A DNA stretch of 64,000 nucleotides, taken from assembly GCA_013399855.1 (NCBI GenBank), contig VXAY01001100.1, forward strand, positions 295,307 to 359,306, read 5' to 3'. Under the pieces are notes generated by a model. That model was not told where the DNA came from and did no database searches. It saw nothing but the letters and a program-made list of their open reading frames with translations. The stretch is from Oxyruncus cristatus (Eukaryota > Chordata > Aves > Passeriformes > Cotingidae). Position 1 is the stretch's first letter. Each line of letters starts with the position of its first letter. Positions 36,713 through 48,600 of this stretch are shown here, piece after piece. A program made the translations under genes and the position numbers.

Positions 36713-39019
36713 TCATATAACCTCTAGAAATCTATAGGTGTCTCTGGATACGACTCTGCACAAGTCTTTGTTTACTGCCAGCGTAACACAGCTTGTTACA
36801 ATTCCATAAAAATCAGTGGCTGTGATTTTTTTAATTGGTTGGCTTTCACCATGCCTACACATGAAGCACCAATATGCTGAAGCATAGCTGTGCAGGCCTG
36901 CATGCAGTTAAAGGGAGCCACTCAAAAGGAATAACCAAAATATTTGCTACTTGTGTGCTTAGTAATGAAAACCAGGTCTTGCAAAATGTGTATGAAGATG
37001 CAGAGTCCATTATAAGTGGCACAGTCTCTACAGCCTCACTGACAGCTGCACTGTTCTTTCTCCTGTATCCAGCTCCATCCCCAGTAACAAATATTCACAG
37101 CCTCTCAAGCCTATGCTTCAGATAGCTCCTATAAATTCAGATAGCTCCTATAAATTCACTTTCCTGCAATGACAACAAGCAAGCAAATGAGTCACAGCAC
37201 AAACTATACCCTTTATACTGCCTTTGTCTGTTTTCCTAAGAATTTCCCAGTGGAACGAGATCTTAACATCCTTTTCACACTTGCAACACCGACATGATTT
37301 AACCCTGCACGGTATAACAGAGGGAAATCAATGAAATGTATACTTCAGATAAATATTATTACTTAAATCAGTTTTTAAGGAACAAGCCAACAGGTAACAG
37401 TCAAAGCAGATTGGCAAGAAAATGAAATGAATTATATCATGCCTCCACTGCCTCCCAAATACTCTTTGCCTTCTACCTAACTGGCAATCTGACAAAAAGT
37501 TATTAGGCACTGAAAAGTTACGAAAAGTTCTGTCAGCACTGTGTGTTGAATGCGCTCTGAAGCACCTTCTGCTTATGAAGTCTAGATGTGTTCACAGTAT
37601 GTAACAAAATAAATGTACAATAGTGCAGAATATTACTCAACAGCAATCTAAAATTCAAAAATCCTGCTTCAATCTGCTATAATCTCTGGAAACGTTTCGT
37701 TTATGCTAGTTACAAATGCTAAATACATACCTAGCTATCAAATGCATAATCAACTTCTGATGGAATCACTTCTCATGTCAGTGTGGCAATTTCCTCAACG
37801 TACTTTTTTTTTTTTTTAAATGTCCCTGGAAAAGTGTTGCAAGTCAGTTGAACCAATTCCACTCACGGCTGTGCAAAACACATGAGGAAAGGATGAGATC
37901 TCATCAGTTTTATGTTTTGACTATCAAAATGGTGCATGCACAAACCTGTCTAAAAACCTTTCAAAACTGCCATGAACATTTGTGTGTAAGTCTTACATAC
38001 CACATCAGCAACGAATGCCACAACTGTATTTATAAGCAAAACTCAACATGCCTCTTGCAGATGTGAAACAGTACCAATAAAAGAAGCTGCACAAAAAAAA
38101 GCACACATTTTTATATGAAACACTAAGAATTTGAAAGAAATCCCATAAATCAAAAATGGTCTCTACAACTTTAGCTGTATCAGGCACCAAAGTCATCAAA
38201 TTAATTCTGAAATCTTTTTGTTTATTATGATAGGGAAATATTAAAATGACCCTTGCCCTTAATTCTACAGAAACGACATCACCTTGCTAAGTGGGCAAGA
38301 GTCAAATCCTAATTTTCAGGTTTAGAACTATGTTCATAGAAGCCTTTTCCAGAGCCAGTATTTTCTCAGTTCTCACTATGCTACCAGCAAATCCCATGCT
38401 CACCACAGCTATATCACCTATATCCCTTTAAAATGCAAATAGGAGGATTCAAGTCCTCTCACCTCGGTATTTTTAACTTGTAATGTCTATTTCTTAAGGA
38501 ATTACTCCTTCCTCTTTGAACTTCCCCAAGGAAGATTTCCTCTGCAACACTGTCTGCTCCTCCCAGAAGTGGTCCTGAAAGCTTGTACGGGCAGTTCCCA
38601 TTTCCTTCTTCAGAAACCCCCGGAAAATGTCCCTCCAATGTGCCAAGAGTGAATTCTGCAGTGTGCTTCATGGGTGGGCTGGAAGCTCCGTGCTTCAGAC
38701 AGCTGCCTGACATTGCTTAAACTAGTTACTGGGCTTCTTTTCTTCCTCTGCTTTTCCTTAGTTTGGGGAAATCCATATGCTGACATTTGCACAGCTCAAA
38801 CGCACTAGAATGATGCTCCTAAGGCCAAGAAGGCTGTCAAGGTTACCATACAGCTACACATAAACTACTCTGTTTCTGAATATTAATAATTTACTAGAAG
38901 ATACAAATACACGTATTTTATAATGTAACAGTACTTGTCAAAGTCAGAGATTTTTCATAACAGGCAAAAAAATACATTTTTGTTAGAAACACAATTCACA
39001 TTATACTGCTCTTAATAAA
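36713..39019. other. Gene-free sequence downstream of KIF18A
   Basis: AT-rich, with a 19-bp exact tandem duplication at 37119-37156. It may include longer KIF18A 3' UTR isoforms, but nothing shows this. Confidence 0.5.
37119..37156. repeat. Exact 19-bp tandem duplication
   Basis: The unit cagatagctcctataaatt occurs twice head to tail with no mismatch. Confidence 0.95.
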
Positions 39020-39458
39020 TTTAAAAATTTATTTGAAGTAATTAACAAACCTATTTACAGCTGAATTAAACTGAAAAAAACCAAAACAGACACATTTACA
39101 ACCGAGTAACAGACTAAAAACCAGAAAGACAAAAAATTAAGAGCAATTTTTGTAAATATTTTTGTGCCTCTTGGCACTACGTATGGTATCATCAATAGAT
39201 GCTAAAAATCTAAGGATAAACTGGCATCTTAGTGCTGAGCATGAATGTGTTCTAATATTAAAATCTGTTATATGCTTACAAATGAAAAACAATTTTAACG
39301 TAAGGAAGCTGCAAGGAAAATAATTTAGGGGGTTAAACCAATTTTTCTAACATGTGAATCAAAAAACCTCTCAAAATTATTTACAAGAGGAAAGCAGAAG
39401 TCACCCTATTCTCACTTGCTATCCATCAGTCCTGCTTGAAATGTGGAAGAACTCAGAA
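39020..39458 (-). other. KIF18A: Probable KIF18A 3' UTR
   Basis: AT-rich, non-coding sequence between the TAG and the first canonical AATAAA on the minus strand. The 3' boundary is inferred from the signal and not seen directly. Longer UTR isoforms further left are possible, as other minus-strand AATAAA hexamers occur there. Confidence 0.5.
39028..39033 (-). promoter_or_regulatory. KIF18A: Polyadenylation signal AATAAA
   Basis: On the minus strand this is AATAAA, the first canonical hexamer after the KIF18A stop, about 430 nt downstream. A GU-rich stretch (TGTGAATTGTGTTT, about 38984-39001) follows at the spacing expected of a downstream element. Confidence 0.5.
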
Positions 39459-39607
39459 CTAAATCCTATTTTTTTTCTTGGGAACATGAAGTAAAAGATT
39501 TTTTGATGTCCTTGGTTTAAGGCCCAGCGTGACATTTCCTTGAGAAAGGCTTCTAACAAAGTTTCTTGGCATATCCTGTTCTTGCTTCCTGCTCTTCATT
39601 TTCATTT
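39459..39607 (-). CDS. KIF18A: KIF18A last coding exon (residues 649-697 and stop)
   Basis: 149 bp to the TAG at 39459-39461. The acceptor is CTTTTTTTCACTAG|AA. AA completes Glu649, then [20 protein letters not shown] and [15 protein letters not shown] follow, ending in a Lys-rich KKKNRI. The M-R-F-R-(I/L)S-GN pattern matches the C-terminus of mammalian KIF18A, which ends a few residues later. Here about 22 more residues follow, basic in character. The other two frames of this exon stop at once or after 18 codons and show no KIF18A similarity beyond a few residues. Confidence 0.85.
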
Positions 39608-42600
39608 CTAGTGAAAAAAAGAAGTGTTATTAGAAATATGGAGACATTCAATAAACATAAGTAGAATTCAGCCTACCTGGACCTCCTTTTCAGAATACGT
39701 CTAAGGATTTTTACACATATTTCTTGCCCTCATTGAAAGCCTAATTTTGATACACAAAAATATAATCACTCTCAGCTCAGTAATCCAGTGTGTTAATTGC
39801 TTAGAAAGTCCAGTGATTAGATCCTCAACTGACATGAGATGCTATTAAAAAGGCACAGTGGTCTACACAAAGATGTAGAAGTATGCAAGAATATTATTAA
39901 TCTTTACTATTATAGAACAGTATTGAAAAATGAACACTACCTCAGAGAAAGTTTTGCCTATTTAATCTGAAAACAGCTCTTCCTCTCAAGGATTTGGTCG
40001 TGGTTTATTCTTCTCTCGTAATGCATGCTTTTGAAAATAAATCGTATTTTATGTTCAGTTAAATCTTGAAGAATCAAAAATCTATTCCCTATTTCAGAAT
40101 GTGGTGCTTCATTACATCGTTTCTTAATTCCAGAGTAGTGGCTGACTTTGGTAACTTCATAACCCAGTCTGCAGTAGTAGATATATCCACACTGATATAA
40201 CTGTATCACTTTGCCAAATAAGTAACTACTTATTAGGCAAAGTTCAGAGTCGGATTTTCAGTTTCTAGAAAATTAACCGTAATACAACCTCAATCTCTCT
40301 CATGAATGCAGAATAACACATCTTCACATATACGTGCTCCCTCACATCAGTTATTTAAAAACATGTATGTGCTGTGAAAACCAGTGTATTGCTACACAAT
40401 TGAACTATTCCATAAGAACAGCAGACTAAAGCTTTCAACTGTCTTGGATCTTAACAGCCCAATAAGATCATTAATTGTATTTCTGAAGATAGAGAGGAAA
40501 AGGAGACAACTGGGCAGAGATGAAAGGAAAACTGTAAGGATTTAGTGCATTAAAATCTGCTGCAGGTGCCATGCCCTGAGAAAGGCAGAGGTTTTTATAA
40601 AATTGTGAACAACAGACATTCGTGAACACTGTCCGAAAAAAGTATTTGTAACTCATTTTGTTACAGTTCTCTCAGAGAGAAGCCATGTAATTGTAGCAGA
40701 CTTCCACAGCATACAACCTGCTAGTGTTATTATCAGCAATATATTAGAAGGAAAATAATTTCTCAATATTGCTTTAAAATAATTTTTTTTCCTCGGTTAC
40801 TGTTTTTGTCCAGACTAGCCCGAAATTTTAAGCAATAAATCCTGAAAAAATCTGTATCCTTTAAAATAAATCAGTGTGGTGTGGTAAAACAAAGCAAGCA
40901 ATTAAAAACAGGTACGGAAATTATTAGAGGATTTTACTTCTTGATAAACCACACTTGTGCAAAGACAAAACTGTTACTAAAGTTCACCAAATTTCTCAAC
41001 AAGTACACAGACAATTTTAGGTGGAAGACCTTAGCCCCTGGGGGAGAGGTTTTCCCAACAGCCTTGTAGTAACATTGAATTTTGACTAGATATCAAGTAG
41101 ATACCTGGGTTAGACATTCAGATGTTTGTTTTTAACGGCTGCACTATTCAAACCAAGGGCTTGGTGCACTAACACAGCAAAACCTTGAGCAGCAGCCTTG
41201 CTTTTGCACCTCCTGTACAAACAGCTACCGATGCGGTGTCACACCCCCAGGTTTTGACACCTACCAGACCCTTGGGGTACTCGCAGAGCTGTCTGGCCCA
41301 ACAAGACGTCCTGTCGGATGCGTTTCGCAGACACGGGGTCCTGCAGGCCGCCCGACACAGTGTTCGACGTGGAACTGCAAAGGGAGCCAGCAAACAGTTT
41401 GCTTTCAGTACAGTCACTGAGCTGTATTATAGTAGTTTAGGCCTTGCTGTGTGGAAACACTTCAAATGATACCACCCAGTGTTCGTGGAATCCTAACAGA
41501 ATGCAAAGAAGAAACTAATTTGTGGTGCGTATCTATGGATATTATTCCCCTTTTTCCCCCTTCAAAAACTTACAAGAAAGTTCTTGTTTTCAGTTGGAAA
41601 CAAACGTTGCCACTTGTGTTAAAATGCAGAACAATATGCCACAGTTTTTTCTGGAAACCACAGAAGCCAGTTTGGTGGTCATCACACGTAAATTATAGTA
41701 AGAAATAATCTTAAGGCATGTTACGAAATCCTTGAAGTGACCAAGCTGTGTTTATTGAAGAAATCACATTTTTTTATTGCTACAATAATTTTTCTACAGC
41801 CTCCAACACAGTTGGAGGGGGTGGCTTCATGGCAGACAATACTTTTTAGCTAAGCTGCAAGAAAGCTGTTATAGCTTCAAATTCATTAAGAAAAAAACTC
41901 TATATTTTAAAGCCTTTTATGTGATGGACTTAAGGCCTACAGTGAAAATTATGAACCTATCTGATCTCACCCTTTTGCAATTGCCTCACTAACTTCCTTG
42001 GTTCCACTCTGCCAGACAGCCTCATAAACAAGCTAATTGTATTTATGTCCCAAGTTTCTACATTTTTCCTATTCCCATAATAAATATTGTATTATTACCA
42101 CTTTATAGTCCCCTAAGTTACACTTACCTTCTTAATAATAATTTTCTGCCTAAATAAAAATATACAGCAAGCAGCAAAGACCAAGGTTTGTCTTGTGCCA
42201 GGCCTAAAAGTCTATTCATCCTTGCTTCTTGGAAGAGAACTTATGGCAATAAGGATTTAATGTTATTTGGTAAAGTAGTCTCTACTACGACTGACTTGTT
42301 TCTTATCCATTAGCCTCAAAATACAACTGTTTGAAATTATATTTCTAAGGTAGACAACATGTCTGAAATTCACATTTTTATTCTGATGTAAGTAGGAGCT
42401 CAATGAGTGAACCACTTCAAACGGACAGCATTGGAGAGAAAAGGGGGAAAAAGTAATGAAGAGCAAGGATAGGAGGCACTATCTGAAAAATAAGAGCATA
42501 TTCCTCCCCTCCTTCACAAATAAGTTTTCATTCCTTTGCTTCATCACCAACTGCTAGACGAAACCATAAATAATTTCGGTTTACAGACAATTTACAGTCT

Positions 42601-45600
42601 GAGGCAGAAGAAATAATCCCTAGAAAAGGAGTAAAAAGTTGTGGGATTTTCCTGTAGTGGTATTCTAACTTTGGAACTGGGAAATACATGCTTGAGACAC
42701 AGAAGAAACAAGATGAGCAGAAAGAACTAGTCTTTTGGGAAGAAATAACCATCTGTATGTCTTGAAATCATTACACAGTTATTACAAAAAGAGTAGCCCA
42801 CAAGTCTGTCTTGGAACTTTTTCCTTTGGACTAGAGAAATCAGGCTCCAAAAGTTCCAATACCTCTCCCTAAAGGAATCTAGTAAAAACTAGCTTGGTTT
42901 CAGAGAGCATGTGATTTATTTTGCTAAATTCATAATCAGCTATTTGAAAAATTGTATGAGCAGTGCCTCTTTTCTCATTCTGGAGCAACACAGTTTATTT
43001 CTCATCCAAGCAAAACAGCTTAGAACAGTAACTGATAACAATTAGAACAGTAACGTGAAACTGCACCAGGTGGATTTGTGATCTTCTAGGAAGATTCTCT
43101 GTCTCAAAGATGATAATTTAAAAAAAAGGTACTTAAGTTCCTTCCATATGCTGTGATCTATCTATAGAACTTGTTCCTACAGTCCTGAAATATTCTTCAG
43201 AAGACCCACATGGTTGTAGCTCCACTCACTGTCTAGCAACTCATAACATGATTTTAAAAAAAGGTTGTGTCAATTTTTGCTTTTGGAAATAGAAAATAAA
43301 AAAACAAAGGCAAAAAGCAAAAAGCTGTTTCATCAGTACTGATCTCATAGCTAATCAGGCTTTAAATAAATTAAAAACCCTGCAAAACAACCAAACAAAA
43401 AATCCACAAAAAATTACAAATCTACATAGTGTCTATTCAGTTTCAGCTTTAATGCTGTTCTTACTAACAAGCCTCCTTCAGGGTCATAAAACAGATGTGA
43501 CGATATGAAAGTTTTTCCTAGAGCAGACCACAAAAACGCAGCCACAGTATCTGAGACTGAGAATTAATTATTGGGGGAAAATAAAAGCTGATCAAGTAAG
43601 TATCGTCATATTTCTTTTTCTCCTCTGCTTTCTGTTGCATTTATCAATATTTCCTATACGGTAATAATTCTTTTTCTTTTGACACATTGTTAAAGTACAA
43701 TAACAGTGAAAATTGATAGTAAGGTTCATTCTTTATACTTTAAGTGTTGCATATATATTATATACAGCAAAAAAGACAAAGGCTTATTTTGTTTTAATGT
43801 ACAATGATGGCTGGATCACATAAAGACCTTTTGTTGCTTTCTAATGTGTTCCAGCAAAGGCAGAACATTTTCAAACAAATCAGATGTTTAATTGACGATG
43901 GAATTTCTCTTTTCAGAGTTATGTGTCATCTTTCTATTTTGAGTAGGCAGCAGGTACACAAGACATAGTAGTTTATCACTATTAAAACAGAAGTTCCTAA
44001 ATAGAGTTAGAAAAAAAATAAATAAAAGAAAAACGTACTGAACTTGCCAGGAAAAATAAAGAAAATTGAATTCAAACTTTTTTGAGTCAAAACATGTCAT
44101 ATGCAGGTTCAGACGACTTGTAGGAGATGTTTCAGATTGGAAGTGTCATATATTGATTGAAATAAGAGTACAAGAAATGAACACAAACTCATTCCGTAGA
44201 GAAGAGTTAATCTTACCTTAATACCTTCCTTTTTCTCTGAGCAGCAGAAGTCATTGCCATATATGAGGGCTTCTCAAATGCTGAAGCCGAATTTTTGTTT
44301 TTTAAGGAAGAGAGATCCAGTCTGAAATAAAAGAATTATACTTTCGTAGAACACATTCTGAGTAAAAGTTCAGTGAACTTGTTCTTAACTGTAAATATAT
44401 GCTAAGTTGAAAACCAAAACTGGAAATTCCTTTCACTGATATTACTTGAGGCAGCTTTGCAGACTTCACACAAGCATGGTACCTTTAAGTGCACAGGTTA
44501 AGTATCTATTTTTACAGACTGGAAACATGAGGCCAAGAGGAAGTAGATTGCTTGGAGCATCCCAATCAATTTCAAAAGCACTCTATTTCTTTTCAGTACC
44601 TGTCTTATAAACCAGGATAAGCTTCCAACTTCATCTCTTGTCACTAACACACCACTGTTTTCAGACAATGGCAGAACTGAATCTCATATTGATCAAAACC
44701 GAGGGTTTGTTTATCAAAATGCTGCATTGACAAATACAACAGACAGAAATGGTAAAACCCAGCTGCAAAGACACACAGGATTAAGTTACTTGGTAATATG
44801 TCTCGCCCATATACAAGGAAAATACCTTTGCACAATGCTGGTGCTGCACGGCTGGGACTCCTTCCCGGATGAGTACGTAGACACTTCAGTTGTTTCATCT
44901 GCACCGTCGTAGAGAATGATCGTCGAGTTCATGATCGCTTCGTCGCACTCCGGGATCACATCGTGGGTGGTGTCCATAACACCGGCCTTCTGGCCCGGTG
45001 TCTCTGTGCCTTGGGCACTGACCTCCTCTAGGCCTGCAAGGTGCAGAGCCTTCTTTACCACAGTCTCTGTGCAGCAGCTTTGTACCGGCTTTCGGCAGGA
45101 TTCGGGTGTGTACACTATAGGGTGGACTTCCTTGGCGAGAGAATCCTCCAGGTGCTGGAGACTGGATTGCTTGGATGCGGCTGGACTTTGAGCTGCTACT
45201 GGAGAGTCCATTAGCTTCCTCCTCGTTCTTTTCTGTGGTGGTTCTGTATATTCTAACACTTTTTGTGTACTTTTAGTCATTTCTTGTGGTGGTGTACCAA
45301 AAGAGGTACCTGTGAAACACAAGTAACAATGGTTACCACACCGACCTAGACCTACTGCTCAAATCCTGCTTTTTCCCCTCCTCTTCCCTACCGAGAAGTT
45401 ATTAGAAAACTCTGCTGAAATTACAAACACTATTTCATTTATATATTAATTTGGTCATATATAAATGAAATTATTTCTACTGATGGTATTTATTCTGTGA
45501 CACTCAAAGTGTTATAAATATGCATAGGTTGGTATAGTTAATCCCGGAGATAATACAAATAATCTCAAGCAAGATATGACACATGTCAAGAGGGAATCGC

Positions 45601-48600
45601 ATAGTAAGAGTATTGAAAGTGCTCACATTATCATGACAAAACTCATTTTAAGATGGTACAATCACAGTAATCTGAGCTGATCACAGCCATTTTTAACTCA
45701 GCAAGTACCATGCAGAATAACGAGAGGTTGTTGTAAAAGGAAGGACATAGAAGCACTTAAGAGGGACAAAATTCTTTGACATTGCAAATGAGAATGTAGG
45801 GTTTTGGAAAAGGGACAAGAAGTAAGTTACCTGGATTTTGTCATCCTAATACATCAACTGTGTGGAAGAAAGCTCTTTAAAACCTTCCCCTGCCCTCAAA
45901 AATAAAGCAAATAATGTAGCAGTAACTGGCCATTCTCATTCATCCTGATCTAAACTGTTTTTCTTGAAATGTTATAGTATTTCTATTTTCAAGAGGGTGG
46001 TAGTAAAGGCAATGTCCGAAGTAAGACAGAAATGGTCTTTTTAAATTCAAGTTTTCAGTAAAGCAGAATCATTTTAAGACACAGCCCACTGTTCAAATAG
46101 TTAGGCAAGTGGTGACTTACATAGTTAACAACAAAAAATTAAGGAATTTTTTTTTTTTTAAACAAATCAAGTGCAGGAGAGGGTTGTCACAAACCCCAAG
46201 TGCTTCTACATTTAACTCCCAGTGCAAATTTAAGAAATGAAGCCTAGTATCCTTAAAATGCCTATGGATTGGCTCCACTTCAGCTGGCAGCCACAGCTTC
46301 ATACTTCTCCTTTCTGCATTGCCTACTCCATGCCTATGAGCAACTAAACTGCAAAGAGAACTCCTGCTTTTTAAATTGCTGCAAGTTACTTAGGAATTAG
46401 CTATGGTATTCCTAGAAGAGTGTTGATAAATATTTATTTCTTCTAAAATTTCATTTTATTTTTGCCTCAGAGTAAGAAAGTTATTTTGAACTCCTCAGTC
46501 TGAATGCTTCTATAGTTTTCTCATGTGTTAGCACTTAGGGCATTTTAGCTGTTCCAAAAAAGTTCTTTGAAGAGGAGGAAGATTGATTAGAAACACGTAT
46601 GTATTGCATTATTCTACCTCCACAAGTTTGATTTCTTACAGAAAACAAGGCTTAAATGATTGTAGTCTTTTCTCTGTTTACCACTTCTCAGCCCCCATTT
46701 AATTTTGACCTCATTGCTCAGTGGCAACCCACTTTGCCAAGATGCTTTAAGAATGCCAGTTCCCCAAGTACCCTCAGAAATCAGATGTCTTATGGAAAAG
46801 ACCCAAACAAGATCCTCATTGAAGGAAAACTGATGAAGAGGGATGATCCCAGCACCATTTTTACCTACAGCCTTTGGTACCAGACATGCCACAGCACGGA
46901 TTCCTCGTGCCCAGCTATGAGATGATGCCCAATTAGAAGATATAAAATAGACTTATAACAAGAGAGCAAAGGATTTAAAGACTACAGTGAAACCTAGAGC
47001 TGTTCTAGGAGGAGAGAACAGGTAATATCAAAGTGTGCACAAGTAGCAAGTAAATGAAATGTTAACATATAGGCCACAAATCTACTCTGTGTTGCCAGAA
47101 CTTAATTCGATAACACAACCATTGGAAAAAGAAAGCAAACATTTATTCATGACTCAAGGGCTCAGTTTCAGAATGAACAATGTTTAAACCACTACGGTTC
47201 AACAAATACGTAACACCTTATCCAACAATGCATAAGCAAGAAAGGCAGGTTCATTTCAGATAAACTGCTTATGAGAAAAAGATGTCTGGACAACCACACA
47301 CAAAACAATTACAACTCAATTCTGTTGCTTTCACTTGGAAGAAACACATACGTGGAAGACTCAGGCCTGAGAGGATGACCTGACATGAAATAGCTGAATT
47401 GTGAATTTGGGTATGTGTGTGCCCGGGTACAATTCACCTTATGTACATGCAGGATTCCCTTTCGTTAAAATGCAAAATACATTATTTTCTAATTGTCTAA
47501 TCCATGATCAGCATTTACCAGGGGAAATGCAGCAGGTTGTTGAGACACAGTAGCTTGATTGTAATCTAAACACTAGGCTAATTCAGGATATTCCTCATGA
47601 GCAGTGGAATGGAAAGGGTAGTAGAACAGGGCCTGTGTGTTTCCCAGTAAATCTTTACCTCCCCCTGAAATAACATAAGCCCACTGTGATGAAGACACAT
47701 TTCTCCAAGACTTGGTAGGACTTTGTTAGTAACAAGCAAAAAACTTATTTATGAACATTTTAAAATATGTGCTCTCCGACACTATCAACAATGCTATGCT
47801 TCATTAACGTGCTTGCTCTTTAATTTTGTTTTAATGAGTACAATCTATTCCTCAGTGTAAAAGACTAACAAACCTTTCAAAAAAAAATTCTAGTTATCAC
47901 AACCAAAAATTGAAGCCAACCCCTTTTTTTTTTAAAAAAGACTTTTGACTGCTTATATACTTAAATACAAGAATCAGCTTCATCTAATCTAGAGTTCGAA
48001 ATAACTATCCATTAAACGCCTCAGGATACATTTAAAATATTCATTTATTAGGTTTTCCTCCTGCTTATATGCATCTGAATGTGTGTTTCGGGAAAAATAA
48101 TGGTTAGAATTCTATTAGTCTGTTGTTACATTAGGACAGGGAGGTTTCAGTTTCAGAAAGTTTGCTTACTGTAAGACACTGAGGTTTTGCTAATGTCCTA
48201 AAGTTACTAGAAGGAAGTCTGATGGAGAAACATTTTGGTGGGAGTGCCAAGTCTTAGAAGCTTCTCCAGGCCTAAATATTGGAAGCGTTTTTAAATTAAC
48301 TGTAAATGCAAGCATTTAAATCACGAACTAAATACGTGAAGAACAGAAGAGTACTGCCAATATAAATAATTTGATGAATTGCATCACAATGAACAGCATT
48401 TCATACTGTAATACAAATAAATTAATAACTAGTTACAGCAATTCTTTATAGGGCAAATATAAGCTGTTACTAAAAACCAACACCCATTTTTAAAGCCATT
48501 TTATTTCTGGAATAAAACTCACTGTAAAACTAAGTTAAAATGCAGCTAGCTTTTCTTGTCATTTAAGTATTGGAAAGCATATAAAATATTTAAGAAGTGT

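Noticed and set aside
1..39000. Possible BDNF coding or 5' exons, expected somewhere downstream of KIF18A
   Set aside because: No neurotrophin residues in any frame. The non-coding BDNF exons cannot be recognised from sequence alone.
39553..39607. Last KIF18A exon read directly after the 44217-44321 exon, ending in KKLC and stop
   Set aside because: This frame needs no extra exon, but it loses the STSN/AKR-RQD block and gives no C-terminal similarity. The alternative through 41265-41374 fits both phase and homology.
41185..41469. 94-codon plus-strand ORF over the CpG-rich segment
   Set aside because: It is the antisense shadow of the KIF18A penultimate exon, and GC richness removes stops. 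No domain is visible.
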